Source: Altererythrobacter sp. CAU 1644
GTDB lineage: Bacteria; Pseudomonadota; Alphaproteobacteria; Sphingomonadales; Sphingomonadaceae
Length of the DNA: 64,000 nt
Reading direction: 5' to 3'
Assembly: GCF_029623755.1 (NCBI RefSeq)
Contig: NZ_CP121106.1
Coordinates: 1,995,001 to 2,059,000 of the forward strand
A program made the position numbers and the translations under genes. Below the pieces are notes generated by a model that had not been told where the DNA came from, made no database searches, and saw nothing but the letters and a program-made list of their open reading frames with translations. Shown piece by piece: positions 17,116 to 25,951 of the stretch. How positions within the stretch are numbered: the stretch's first letter is position 1; every line of letters begins with the position of its first letter.

Positions 17116-17584
17116 TATCGTCAAGCGCACAACGCTGATGGTCCGCGATGCCGAACGGGCAGCGCACTGGTACGAGGATGTCTTCGGCATGAGCCGCTGG
17201 ATGGACACGCCGTTCACGCTCTCGGGGACGCAGCTCGCCGCGGGCAAGAAGGGCGACAAGACCCGCCTTGTCATCATGAAGGCCGAGCATGACGAGATCG
17301 GCATGCTCGGCCTCTTGCAATGGGTCGATCCTCCGCGCGCGGACGTACCAGCAGAATTGCCGACAGAGATTCCGTTCGGAACGCCGATATTCGTGGTTGC
17401 CTCGCAGGATACTGCCGGCGCGGTGGAGCGGGCGCGCGCCTCAGGATCGCGCATTCACAGCGAGCCGACCGAATGGTCGGTCACCGGTGCCGACGGCCGG
17501 GTCAAGGACATGCTCGGCGCCAGCTTCTGGGACCTCGATGGATACTTCTTCGAGGTGAACCAGGTGGTGCGGATCAACGACTGA
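17108..17584 (+). CDS. VOC-family protein (cytosolic)
   Basis: 158-aa single glyoxalase/VOC domain without signal peptide. It begins 'VKRTTLMVRDAERAAHWYEDVFGM' and contains 'TRLVIMKAEHDEIGMLGLLQWVDPP', a segment shared with the VOC lipoproteins at 9282 and 21261, so these three form one subfamily. VOC enzymes include isomerases, epimerases, lyases and ring-cleaving dioxygenases, and the reaction here is unknown. It overlaps both neighbours and is part of the 13354 operon. Confidence 0.82.
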   Translation: MVDIVKRTTLMVRDAERAAHWYEDVFGMSRWMDTPFTLSGTQLAAGKKGDKTRLVIMKAEHDEIGMLGLLQWVDPPRADVPAELPTEIPFGTPIFVVASQDTAGAVERARASGSRIHSEPTEWSVTGADGRVKDMLGASFWDLDGYFFEVNQVVRIND

Positions 17585-18672
17585 TGGCTTCCGCCTCGCC
17601 CCTGTCCGAATTCGATCCGCTGGCGAACCGGCCGATAGACGAGGATGCCAACTACCAGTGGCGCATCGCGCGTCGCCCCCAGGGCAATGTGCGCCCGGAA
17701 GATTTCGAATGGCGGGTCGTGCCGATCCCCGAGCCGGGCGAGGGCGAAGTGCTGCTTCGCACGCTCTATCTCGGCCTCGCGCCGGTTATGCGGATGTATA
17801 TGGCGGGGACTGCTAACACCGGCGACGCCAGGCTCGAGATTGGTGATTTGATCCACGGTCGCGGCGTCGCGCAGGTGGTCAAGTCGCGCCATCCGGATTG
17901 GGCGGAAGGCGAAATCGTGCAGGGGCAGATCGGCTGGCAGACGTGGAAGGTCAGCCGCATGACTCCCCAGGAGAAGTTCTTCCGCATGCCGCGCAACGGC
18001 CATCCGGCCGCCCTTGGTGCAGGCGTTCTTGGGATGACAGGCCTGTCCGCGCACGCCGGCCTGTTCGCTTGCGGCGACCCGCGCGCAGGCGACCGCATGG
18101 TGCTTTCGGGCGCGGCAGGCGGCGTCGGATCGATGGTCAGCCAACTGGCCGCCAACGTCGTCGGCTGCGACGTGGTCGGGATGGCAGGCGGACCTGAGAA
18201 ATGTGCCTTCATTCTCGATCATGGCTGCTCGGCCGCGATCGACTACAAGGCCGACGATATCGCAGCGAAGCTCGACGAACTGCGGCCCGACGGGATCGAT
18301 CTCTATTTCGACAATGTCGGTGGAGAGACGCTGGCGGCCTGCCTCGAACGGTTGCGGATGAACGCGCGGATCGTGCTGTGCGGATCGATCAGCGAATATA
18401 CGCGCGACGAACCGTTCGGCCTCGCCAACTATACCCGCCTGCGGGGCACCGACAGCCTGATGCGCGGCTTTTTCGTCTACAATCACCTCGACCGCTGGGA
18501 AGCGGTGATGGGCGAGATGGCGGGCTGGATCGAGGACGGGAAGCTCAAGCCGGTGCAGGACATCGCCGAAGGGTTCCAGAACATGCCACGCGCGCTCGCC
18601 AATCTCTATCACGGCGCGAATGTCGGGGTGCAGTGCTGCAGCGTTCGCGGCGAACCGGAGGAATGGCTGTGA
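17584..18672 (+). CDS. Zinc-independent NADP-dependent MDR oxidoreductase (CurA/PTGR-like)
   Basis: 362-aa medium-chain reductase of the leukotriene B4 12-hydroxydehydrogenase/CurA type. It has the nucleotide-binding 'VLSGAAGGVGSMVSQLA' and 'DLYFDNVGGETL', 'RIVLCGSISEY' segments. These enzymes reduce alpha,beta-unsaturated carbonyls with NADPH. An insert at residues 110-140 ('IGWQTWKVSRMTPQEKFFRM') is typical. The ATG overlaps the VOC stop as TGATG. In this operon it probably reduces an unsaturated ketone or enoate intermediate. Confidence 0.88.
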   Translation: MASASPLSEFDPLANRPIDEDANYQWRIARRPQGNVRPEDFEWRVVPIPEPGEGEVLLRTLYLGLAPVMRMYMAGTANTGDARLEIGDLIHGRGVAQVVKSRHPDWAEGEIVQGQIGWQTWKVSRMTPQEKFFRMPRNGHPAALGAGVLGMTGLSAHAGLFACGDPRAGDRMVLSGAAGGVGSMVSQLAANVVGCDVVGMAGGPEKCAFILDHGCSAAIDYKADDIAAKLDELRPDGIDLYFDNVGGETLAACLERLRMNARIVLCGSISEYTRDEPFGLANYTRLRGTDSLMRGFFVYNHLDRWEAVMGEMAGWIEDGKLKPVQDIAEGFQNMPRALANLYHGANVGVQCCSVRGEPEEWL

Positions 18673-19124
18673 CCGAGAAACCCCCCGTCCGATTTCAGCG
18701 GGCCAATTTCGTTGTCGCCGATCTCGATCGGGCCCTGACCTTCTATGAGGGTGTGCTCGGCTTCGAAGTCACGGTGCGCCTCGGGCATAATCCCGACAGC
18801 TATTCCTTCCCGGTCTTCGACATTCCGGGCGATGCGACGCTCGGTTTTGCGATCCTCTCCTTGCCGGGGCAGCCGCGTGTGATGGCCTTGACCGAAATCG
18901 GCACCATCTCCCTGGCGCCGGTCCCACACCCGCGGCGCGGCGCGATCGTGCTTGAAACGCAGGATCCCGATGAAGTGATGCGGGCCAGCCGCGCGCTAGG
19001 GTTGCATGTGTATGAGGAAGAGGTCTTGAAGACGCATGACGGTCGGATCGGGCGGGAGATCGGCATCGTCGATTTCGATGACAATCTGGTGGTGATCTAT
19101 CTCATACCCGAGACCGCAGCTTGA
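18669..19124 (+). CDS. VOC-family protein
   Basis: 151-aa glyoxalase/VOC-fold protein ('RFQRANFVVADLDRALTFYEGVLGFEV', 'IGIVDFDDNLVVIYLIPE'). I take GTG 18669 as start: it overlaps the upstream TGA (GTGA) and has GGAGGA six bases before it, whereas ATG 18663 has no spacing to that site. No signal peptide. It differs from the 17108 subfamily. Unknown reaction on an operon intermediate. Confidence 0.78.
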   Translation: MTEKPPVRFQRANFVVADLDRALTFYEGVLGFEVTVRLGHNPDSYSFPVFDIPGDATLGFAILSLPGQPRVMALTEIGTISLAPVPHPRRGAIVLETQDPDEVMRASRALGLHVYEEEVLKTHDGRIGREIGIVDFDDNLVVIYLIPETAA

Positions 19125-20473
19125 GCGCGCCCGAACAGGCCCCCGCTGCGCCCGGCCGCGAGGCGAACCCCTATCCGTCGGCTTTCGCGAGTTGGGCAAT
19201 CGTCGTTCTGTTGACGATCGGCTACATCTTCAGTTTCATTGATCGCTATATCCTCGGCCTGTTGATCGAGCCGATCAAGGCAGAGTTCGGCCTGTCCGAC
19301 AGTTCGATCGGCTGGCTCCTCAGCGCCTTTACCTGGGTCTACGGCTTCGTCGGGATCTTCATGGGCTGGCTGATCGATCGCGGTCGGCGCACGTGGATCG
19401 TGGCGATCGGCATGGCGCTGTGGTCTGCAGCGACCATGGCGACCGGACTGGCCAAGAACTTCGCGCAGCTCTTCGTCGCGCGAATGGGCGTGGGTGTGGG
19501 TGAGGCGACGCTGAGCCCCGCAACATTCTCGATCATCGGCGACAGCTTCCCGCCCGAGAAGCGGGGCAAGCCGATCGCCTTCTACTCCTCTGCGCTGCCA
19601 ATCGGCGCCGGGCTCGCCTCGCTCCTTTCAGGCGCGATCATCGCCTGGACTGCAGCGAGCGGCAGCCAGAGCGTTCCGCTGCTGGGCGAGCTTTCGCCCT
19701 GGCGCTTCACGCTGCTGCTGGTAGGATTTCCGGGCCTGGTATTCTCGGTGCTGTTCTTCTTCGTCAGGGAGCCCGTGCGGCGCCCTGCGCAGGCCGCTCC
19801 CGAAGTGATCGGGGGCAGCGGTTTCCTCGACGCGCTACGATATATCCGCGATAACTTTCTGCTATATTTCGGTTTCGTCATGGTGGTCTGCTGCATGACC
19901 GCGATCGCCTACAGCCAGGGCTTCCTCGCGCCGACATTCGAGCGGACCTGGGGCTGGTCGCCGCAGACCTACGCCTTCGTCAATGGCGTCGCCCTGCTGA
20001 TCATCGGCCCGCTCAACATGATGCTGATGGGCACGATTTCGGATCGCTGGACCTCGAAAGGCGTGCCCGACGCGGCCTTGCGGTTGATGTACATCGGTTT
20101 CTTCATCATGGTGCCGACGGCGGCGCTGCCGATGTTCATGCCGAGCGGCGTCACCGCCTTTGCAGTGCTGTGCATCAACACGGTGGGTATCGGCATTGTC
20201 TCCGCCATCGGCGTCACGGCACTGCTGGTCATCACGCCCGCGCAGGTACGTGGCCAGATCGTTGCACTGTACTACCTCGCGATCAGCTGGTTCGGTTCGC
20301 TGGGGCCGATCGTCGTCGGAGAACTGTCGAGCAGGGTGTTCGGGGAGGGCGAGCTTCGCCTGGCCGTTGCCGCAGTGCCGATCATCTTCGCGATAGTTCC
20401 ACTGGCGCTGATGCCGGTAACCAAGCGGCTTTATCGCCAGCAGATCGCGCGGCTCGGGCTGGGTGCCGAGTGA
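19121..20473 (+). CDS. MFS transporter
   Basis: 450-aa major facilitator protein with 12 predicted TM helices. The loop after TM2 reads 'GWLIDRGRRTW', the MFS G-x-x-x-D-R signature. It resembles the aromatic-acid/anion-cation symporter-like MFS proteins ('Spinster-like') common in sphingomonad catabolic clusters. It probably imports the substrate or exports an intermediate across the inner membrane. The TTG start at 19121 overlaps the VOC stop by 4 bp. Confidence 0.9.
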   Translation: MSAPEQAPAAPGREANPYPSAFASWAIVVLLTIGYIFSFIDRYILGLLIEPIKAEFGLSDSSIGWLLSAFTWVYGFVGIFMGWLIDRGRRTWIVAIGMALWSAATMATGLAKNFAQLFVARMGVGVGEATLSPATFSIIGDSFPPEKRGKPIAFYSSALPIGAGLASLLSGAIIAWTAASGSQSVPLLGELSPWRFTLLLVGFPGLVFSVLFFFVREPVRRPAQAAPEVIGGSGFLDALRYIRDNFLLYFGFVMVVCCMTAIAYSQGFLAPTFERTWGWSPQTYAFVNGVALLIIGPLNMMLMGTISDRWTSKGVPDAALRLMYIGFFIMVPTAALPMFMPSGVTAFAVLCINTVGIGIVSAIGVTALLVITPAQVRGQIVALYYLAISWFGSLGPIVVGELSSRVFGEGELRLAVAAVPIIFAIVPLALMPVTKRLYRQQIARLGLGAE

Positions 20474-21264
20474 GCATCCGCCGCGGGTATTCGGACACTC
20501 CCGCGGTCCAAGTCCACTGGCGCATGGCCGGTGAGGCAGGTGGGGCTCCGGATCTGGTGTGCCTTCATCCAGCGCCCTTCAGCGGCCTTGCCTTCACCAC
20601 CATCATGCCGCTTCTGGCCCGCAATCGGCAGGTCATCGCGCCCGACTTTCCCGGTCATGGCGGCTCCGATCCGGGTCGCGCCGATGCGACCATTGCGGAT
20701 TATGCGCAGGCCATGGCTTCGGTTGTCGAGGATCTGGCTGGGTCGGTGCCGGTCGACCTGTTCGGGTTCCACACCGGCTGCCTCGTGGCGTGCGAATTGG
20801 CGCTGACCCGCCCGCAGGCAGTGCGGCGGCTGGTGCTGGTCGATGTGCCCGCGTTCGATCCTGAAACCCGCGCGGATCAATTGGCAGAAAGCGCCGTGCC
20901 GCCCGGTTTCACACCCGAACTTGAGAGCCTTGCCCCAGCATGGGAGCGCGGCATCACGCGCCGGATCGAGAGCCAGGGGATGGATCGCAGCTTTGCCATG
21001 TTCGTCGAGCAACTGCGGCATGGCGAGGCGATGAATGCCGGATTCCACGCCGGATTCTCATATGAGGTGGAAGATCGCCTGGCGCGCATCGCCCACCCTG
21101 CAACGGTGATCGCAACGCAATCCGGCCTGCTCGACGCCACGCGCCGCGCGGCACGGCTTATTCCCCAAGCGAGGCTGGTGGAACGGCTCGACATCACGCG
21201 GGCGGTGCTCGACGAAGCGGCCGCTGAAACCGCAAGCGAGGTCCTGCGCGCGCTCGACGCCTAG
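20470..21264 (+). CDS. Alpha/beta-hydrolase-fold protein with Thr at the nucleophile position
   Basis: 264-aa alpha/beta-hydrolase-fold protein without signal peptide. Strand motifs 'LVCLHPAPFSGL' and 'IAPDFPGHGGSD' are conserved, but the elbow reads G-F-H-T-G with Thr102 for Ser, and no catalytic His is seen near the C-terminus. It resembles the exported protein at 8383 and the hydrolase at 25948, which keeps Ser. GTG start overlaps the MFS stop. Last gene of the operon; its TAG shares the palindrome CTAG with the stop of the convergent VOC gene. Confidence 0.77.
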   Translation: MSIRRGYSDTPAVQVHWRMAGEAGGAPDLVCLHPAPFSGLAFTTIMPLLARNRQVIAPDFPGHGGSDPGRADATIADYAQAMASVVEDLAGSVPVDLFGFHTGCLVACELALTRPQAVRRLVLVDVPAFDPETRADQLAESAVPPGFTPELESLAPAWERGITRRIESQGMDRSFAMFVEQLRHGEAMNAGFHAGFSYEVEDRLARIAHPATVIATQSGLLDATRRAARLIPQARLVERLDITRAVLDEAAAETASEVLRALDA

Positions 21265-21878
21265 TCGAGCAGTTGGTTGATCTCGACCGCGATCCCGTCG
21301 GGATCGAACACGTTGCAGCCCATCACGCGAATATCTGGCCCGCCATTGCGCCCGGCATAGGTCTGGAGGCGCGTCGGCCCGGTCATGGTCACTCCCTCGA
21401 CAGCGACGGCCGCCGCGCAGCGCGCCTCGGCATCATCGGTGTTGACGACCAGCACCGCGCCGCCCGGACCCAACCGGCGGGGATAGGGCTCTTCGGCATC
21501 GGGCAAGGGCGGATCGAACAGCTCCATCAGGCCGACCCAGCCAATATAGGGATCGTTGGCATTGAGCAGCACCAGGCGGGCGCGGGTGCCCGGCTCGCCT
21601 ACTGGAAGATTGACTCCCGAGAGCGTCACTTCGGTATCGTAATTGACCTTGAGCCCCAGCACGTCGCGGTAGAAGGCGAGGCTCCGGTTCATGCTGCGTA
21701 CGATAACCGTCAGCCGGCGCACATCGGTCGGAATCCGTTCTTCGATCGCGACCCCATCCATCGCCCTGCGTTCGGATTGCGTTTCTGCTGCGGCAGTGGT
21801 CTCGACCGATTCGTAGTAATTGTTGACCGAGCAGCCCGCGAGTAGCCCCGCCAGCGCCAAGAGTGCGATCGATTTCAT
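21261..21878 (-). CDS. VOC-family lipoprotein
   Basis: 205-aa lipoprotein (lipobox 'LAGC', Cys16 of 'LALAGLLAGCSVNN') with one VOC domain from about residue 50 ('DVRRLTVIVRSMNRSLAFYRDVLGL') to the end ('FDPDGIAVEINQLLD'). It shares 'TLSG..L', 'RLVLLNANDPYIGWVGLMELFDPP' with the VOC proteins at 17108 and 9282. It is the last gene of the six-gene minus-strand operon, overlapping the CoA-transferase by 4 bp. Periplasmic location is predicted; function unknown. Confidence 0.8.
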   Translation of the reverse strand: MKSIALLALAGLLAGCSVNNYYESVETTAAAETQSERRAMDGVAIEERIPTDVRRLTVIVRSMNRSLAFYRDVLGLKVNYDTEVTLSGVNLPVGEPGTRARLVLLNANDPYIGWVGLMELFDPPLPDAEEPYPRRLGPGGAVLVVNTDDAEARCAAAVAVEGVTMTGPTRLQTYAGRNGGPDIRVMGCNVFDPDGIAVEINQLLD

Positions 21879-23056
21879 GTGCTTTCTCCTACAGCGCCTT
21901 CGCTGATCAGTGTTTCAATCCGGGCGGCGTCATACCCCAGCCCCTCCAGCACCTTGCGCGCATCGGCTCCCGGGGTCGGCAGCGCCTGTGGCGAACCGAT
22001 CCGCTTGCCGTCCATTTCCAGCGGGATGGTCGGCAGTCTTACCGGCGTGCCGTTGTCGAGCGTGACATCCTCGAGCCCGCCTTCGGCCAGATGCGGATCG
22101 TCGAACATGTCCTGCGGCTTGCCGATGGGGGCGAAGGGCAGGCCGGTGCCATCGAGCTTCGCGATCACTTCAGCGGCGGTGAACTGTCCGATCAGCTCGC
22201 GGATCTGCGGCATGATGTGATCGCGTGCCTGAACACGGGCGTTGTTTTCGCGCAGGCTCTCATCCGCCCACAGTTCGTCGAGATCGAACAGTTTGCAGAA
22301 CTTCTCCCACAAGGCATCGGTGACGACGCCGATGAAGACTGGATCGGTCTTGGTCTCGAACACGTCGTAGATCGCCCAGGCGGAGACGCGCGCGGGCATC
22401 GGCGCGGCGGGCGTGCCTGTGACGGCATACTGCGCCATGTGCTGGCCGACGAGGTAGATCGTCGTTTCGAACAGGCTGGCAGTGACCTTCTGACCTTTGC
22501 CGGTGCGGTGGCGCTCTTCCAGCGCGGCGAGGACGCCGATCACGCCGAACATCCCGCCGGTTACGTCGATCACGCTGGCCCCCGCGCGCAGCGGTTTGCC
22601 CGGCGGCCCGGTCATATACGCGAGCCCGCCCATCATCTGCGCGACCTCGTCGAGCGCGGTGCGGTTTTCATAGGGGCCGGGCAGGAAGCCCTTTTCGCTG
22701 CAATAGATGAGGCGGGGATTGGCCTTGGCGCAGCTGTCGTAATCGAGGCCGAGCCGGTCGAGCGCGCCCGGCCGGAAATTCTCCACCAGCACATCCGCGC
22801 CTGCGATCAGGTCCTTGGCGACCGCGATCCCTTCATCGCTCTTGAGGTCGAGGCAGATCGACTGCTTGCCGCGATTATACATCGGGAAATAGCCCGCGCC
22901 CGAGCCGAGCAGCCGCCGCGTGCGGTCGCCGCCGATCGGCTCGACCCGCACGACTTTCGCGCCCAACCCGGCGAGGATGTGGCCCACGGTCGGGCCCATC
23001 ACCATGTGGGTGAACTCGACGACCCTGATGCCCTTGAGAGGTTGGGGCGCGCTCAT
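21875..23056 (-). CDS. CaiB/BaiF family (class III) CoA-transferase
   Basis: 393-aa CoA-transferase. N-terminal 'LKGIRVVEFTHMVMGPTVGHILAGLGAKVVRVEP' and catalytic Asp in 'GASVIDVTGGMFGVIGVLAALEER' are typical of family III enzymes such as formyl-CoA or succinyl-CoA:citramalate/mesaconate CoA-transferases. It moves CoA between carboxylic acids in the cytosol. Both ends overlap neighbours by 4 bp. Next to HMG-CoA-lyase-like and LeuCD-like genes it probably activates a hydroxy-dicarboxylate for cleavage. Confidence 0.9.
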   Translation of the reverse strand: MSAPQPLKGIRVVEFTHMVMGPTVGHILAGLGAKVVRVEPIGGDRTRRLLGSGAGYFPMYNRGKQSICLDLKSDEGIAVAKDLIAGADVLVENFRPGALDRLGLDYDSCAKANPRLIYCSEKGFLPGPYENRTALDEVAQMMGGLAYMTGPPGKPLRAGASVIDVTGGMFGVIGVLAALEERHRTGKGQKVTASLFETTIYLVGQHMAQYAVTGTPAAPMPARVSAWAIYDVFETKTDPVFIGVVTDALWEKFCKLFDLDELWADESLRENNARVQARDHIMPQIRELIGQFTAAEVIAKLDGTGLPFAPIGKPQDMFDDPHLAEGGLEDVTLDNGTPVRLPTIPLEMDGKRIGSPQALPTPGADARKVLEGLGYDAARIETLISEGAVGEST

Positions 23057-23970
23057 GCGGCGGTCCTTTGATTATAGTCGAGCATCGGCCCGGCATCGGG
23101 GGTGAAACCGTAGAGCGGCTCGCCCGGCAGGGCTTCCTCGATGATCGTGCGCACCTTGAGCAGCTTTTCGAGATCGATCCCGGTCCTGAGACCCATCGAA
23201 TTGAGCATCAGCACCAGGTCCTCGGTCACGAGGTTGCCCGATGCTCCCGGCGCGAAGGGGCAACCGCCCAGGCCGCCGAGCGAGGCATCGAAGGTGGTGA
23301 TCCCTTCCTCCAGCCCCGCGACGACATTGGCGAGGCCCAGCCCGCGCGTGTTGTGGAGGTGGAGTGTGGTGAGCATGTCGCCCACCGCGCCGCGCACCTT
23401 CTTCACCAGCCGCCGCACCTGCGCCGGATCGGCATAGCCGGTAGTGTCGGACAGGCTGAATTCCAGCGCGCCTGCCTCGGCGGCTTTCTCTGCCAGCCGC
23501 ACGACCTGATCCTCGCTCACTGCGCCTTCCATGGTGCAGCCGAAAGCGGTCGACAGCCCGACCGCGAAGTGGATGCCGTGTTCGCGAGCGATATCCGCCG
23601 CCGCGCGGATCTCTTCAAGCATGGCGAGATGATCCTTGCGCACATTCTTGATCGAATGCGTCTCGCTCATCGAGAAGGGGATGCTCATGCCATGCACGCC
23701 CGCATCGGCGGCCAACTGCGCGCCCTTGGCGTTCGGCACAAGGGTGACGACCGTCAGGCCTTCGATACCCTTCGCGAATGCGACCAATTCTGCCGTGTCG
23801 GCCATCTGCGGCAGGAGCTTGGGCGGCACGAAGCTGCCTACTTCGATTTCCTTCACGCCTGCCGCCGCCTCGGCAGCGATCCAGCGCTTCTTGGCCTCGA
23901 GCGGCATCACCCGCTCGATCGATTGCAGCCCGTCGCGCGGGCCGACCTCGGAGACGAGAATGTCGGTCAT
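23053..23970 (-). CDS. Hydroxymethylglutaryl-CoA lyase family protein
   Basis: 305-aa HMG-CoA lyase-like TIM-barrel enzyme. 'VGPRDGLQ' at the N-terminus, the metal ligands in 'HLHNTRGLGLAN', and the flexible-loop cysteine in 'GGLGGCPFAPGASGN' are all intact, so an active lyase is expected. The family cleaves 3-hydroxy-3-methylacyl-CoAs into a ketoacid plus acetyl-CoA; citramalyl-CoA-type cleavage to pyruvate and acetyl-CoA fits the neighbours. Start ATG 23970 overlaps the LeuD-like stop (ATGA). Confidence 0.9.
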   Translation of the reverse strand: MTDILVSEVGPRDGLQSIERVMPLEAKKRWIAAEAAAGVKEIEVGSFVPPKLLPQMADTAELVAFAKGIEGLTVVTLVPNAKGAQLAADAGVHGMSIPFSMSETHSIKNVRKDHLAMLEEIRAAADIAREHGIHFAVGLSTAFGCTMEGAVSEDQVVRLAEKAAEAGALEFSLSDTTGYADPAQVRRLVKKVRGAVGDMLTTLHLHNTRGLGLANVVAGLEEGITTFDASLGGLGGCPFAPGASGNLVTEDLVLMLNSMGLRTGIDLEKLLKVRTIIEEALPGEPLYGFTPDAGPMLDYNQRTAA

Positions 23971-24575
23971 TTCAGCTTCTCCAGATAGATCCACGGACGC
24001 ATGGCCCGGTCGGCCTCCAGCCACTTTCCGAAGTAGTGCTTGAGGTTCGCCAGCGTCACGTCGATCGCATCGAGCCCCTCGAGCAGCATTTCCTTCGCTT
24101 CGGCATCGATCTCGAACTGCCAGCTGCGCTCACCGGCGCTTACCGTTTGCGCGGCACGGTCGATCGTCACCATTTCCCATTGCAGCGAGCGCACTACATC
24201 TTCTGGCAGCTCGATCGGCAACAGCCCGTTGCGGATGCAGTTCCCCTTGAAGATCGGTGCGAAACTTTCCGCGATAATCGCTTCGATCCCGAACTCGGCG
24301 AGCGCCCAGACGGCGTGCTCGCGGCTCGATCCGCAGCCGAAATTCCGGCCCGCGAGCAGCAGCCGCGTGCCAATTGCATCGCGCTGGTTGAGCACGAAAT
24401 CCGGATCGCGCACCAGCTTGTCCCGGTCGAGGTATCGCCAGGGTGCAAACAGGCCCTCGGCCAGCCCACTGCGCCCGGTGGACTTCATTTCACGGCTGGG
24501 GATGATCGCGTCGGTGTCGACATTGTCGCGCAGCAGCGGGACCGCCGGGCTGGTGATGGTGGAAACGGGCTTCAT
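23967..24575 (-). CDS. LeuD-like dehydratase small subunit
   Basis: 202-aa swivel subunit of the isopropylmalate isomerase/aconitase family, with 'DNVDTDAIIPSREM' and 'GRNFGCGSSREHAVWAL'. It pairs with the LeuC-like gene immediately upstream (4-bp overlap). Biosynthetic leuCD is normally found with leuA or leuB. Here the pair sits with a CoA-transferase and an HMG-CoA-lyase-like enzyme, so a catabolic hydratase for a citraconate/citramalate-type acid is more likely than leucine synthesis. Confidence 0.88.
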   Translation of the reverse strand: MKPVSTITSPAVPLLRDNVDTDAIIPSREMKSTGRSGLAEGLFAPWRYLDRDKLVRDPDFVLNQRDAIGTRLLLAGRNFGCGSSREHAVWALAEFGIEAIIAESFAPIFKGNCIRNGLLPIELPEDVVRSLQWEMVTIDRAAQTVSAGERSWQFEIDAEAKEMLLEGLDAIDVTLANLKHYFGKWLEADRAMRPWIYLEKLK

Positions 24576-25951
24576 GCGGCCAGCTCCGCCCGCGCAAAAT
24601 CGCGCGGATCGGCGATGGCGCCAGCGATGGCGCTGGCAGCCACGGTTTCAGGACTGGCGATATGGGTGCGGATGCCCGGCCCCTGCCGGCCCTCGAAATT
24701 GCGGTTGGTGCTGGATATCGTGCGCGATCCCTCGGGAAAACTCTCGCCGCCCGAGTAGAAGCACAGCGAACACCCGCTCATGCGCCATTCGAAGCCCGCC
24801 GCTTCGAAGATCTTGTCGAGACCCTCGGCCTCAGCCTCGCGTCGGACACTCATAGATCCGGGGACGACCAGCGCCTTGCGGATATTGGGTGCGATATGCT
24901 GGCCTTTGAGGATAGCTGCGGCACGGCGCAGGTCGGAAATGCGGCTATTGGTGCAGCTGCCGATGAAGGCCGCGTCGACCGGGGTTCCCGCTAGCCGGGT
25001 GCCGGGTTCAAGGCCGATATAGTCATGCGCGCGCTGCGGCCCCTGCGGCACCGTGCCAGTGACCGGGACTGTGTGTTCCGGGCTGGTGCCCCAGCTCACC
25101 ATCGGGGCCAGCGCGGCAGCATCGATGGTGAGCTCGAGATCGAATCGCGCTCCATCGTCGCTGGAAAGCGTTGTCCAATACGGATCGTCGAAGTCCGCCG
25201 GGGCATAGCGCCGCCCGGCGAGGAAGGCGAAGGTCTTGGCGTCGGGTGCGATCAGCCCGGTCATGGCGCTGAACTCGGTCGCCATGTTGCACAGCGTCAT
25301 GCGAGCTTCCATGTCGAGCGCGGCGACCGCTTCGCCGGCGAACTCGACCACATGGCCTGCTCCGCCGCCCGCGCCGTGCGCTGCGATCAGTGCGAGCACC
25401 ATGTCCTTTGCGGTAACGCCTGCCGCCAGCGCGCCTTCGAAGCGCACGCGCATGCTCTTCGGCTTTGACAGCCGTAACGTGCCGGTGACCATCGCATGCT
25501 CGGCCTCCGAAGAGCCGATCCCCCAGGCAAGCGCGCCGAACGCGCCCTGCGTGCAGGTATGGCTGTCAGGCGCGACAAGCGTCACGCCGGGGAGCACAAT
25601 ACCGAGCTCGGGCGAGATGACGTGAACGATGCCCTGGTCGCGGTCGTTGACGTCGAACAGCGTGATTCCGGCGGCCTGGCAGGCAGCGCGGGTCTCGGTG
25701 ATGAAGCCTTCACCGCCCTCCATCAGGGTTCCGTCGCCGCGTCCGGTGCGCGTGTCGACAATGTGGTCCATGACCGCAAAGACACGCGAAGGATCGCGGA
25801 CCGTACGGCCCATCTCGGCCATTCGCTTGAGGGCAGCCGCGCCGGTCCGTTCGTGCAAGAACACTCGGTCGATTGCGACCAGATGCGCGCCGCCGGGGGT
25901 GCCTGAGACGTGATGCGCGTCCCAGATCTTGTCGAATAGCGTGCGGCTCAC
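24572..25951 (-). CDS. LeuC-like dehydratase large subunit (4Fe-4S)
   Basis: 459-aa aconitase-superfamily large subunit. The iron-sulfur ligands are present in 'IGSCTNSRISDLR' and 'SGCSLCFY', and 'VAPDSHTCTQGAFGALAWGIGSSE' matches the substrate loop. GTG 25951 is chosen as start because it overlaps the upstream hydrolase stop by 4 bp and begins the canonical 'SRTLFDKIWDAHHV'. Together with the small subunit it would interconvert 2-hydroxy- and unsaturated branched dicarboxylates by dehydration and hydration. Confidence 0.9.
   Translation of the reverse strand: MSRTLFDKIWDAHHVSGTPGGAHLVAIDRVFLHERTGAAALKRMAEMGRTVRDPSRVFAVMDHIVDTRTGRGDGTLMEGGEGFITETRAACQAAGITLFDVNDRDQGIVHVISPELGIVLPGVTLVAPDSHTCTQGAFGALAWGIGSSEAEHAMVTGTLRLSKPKSMRVRFEGALAAGVTAKDMVLALIAAHGAGGGAGHVVEFAGEAVAALDMEARMTLCNMATEFSAMTGLIAPDAKTFAFLAGRRYAPADFDDPYWTTLSSDDGARFDLELTIDAAALAPMVSWGTSPEHTVPVTGTVPQGPQRAHDYIGLEPGTRLAGTPVDAAFIGSCTNSRISDLRRAAAILKGQHIAPNIRKALVVPGSMSVRREAEAEGLDKIFEAAGFEWRMSGCSLCFYSGGESFPEGSRTISSTNRNFEGRQGPGIRTHIASPETVAASAIAGAIADPRDFARAELAA

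Noticed and set aside
23967..25951. LeuCD of leucine biosynthesis
   Set aside because: No leuA or leuB nearby; the genes are in an operon with CoA-transferase and HMG-CoA-lyase-like genes under the catabolic operator.
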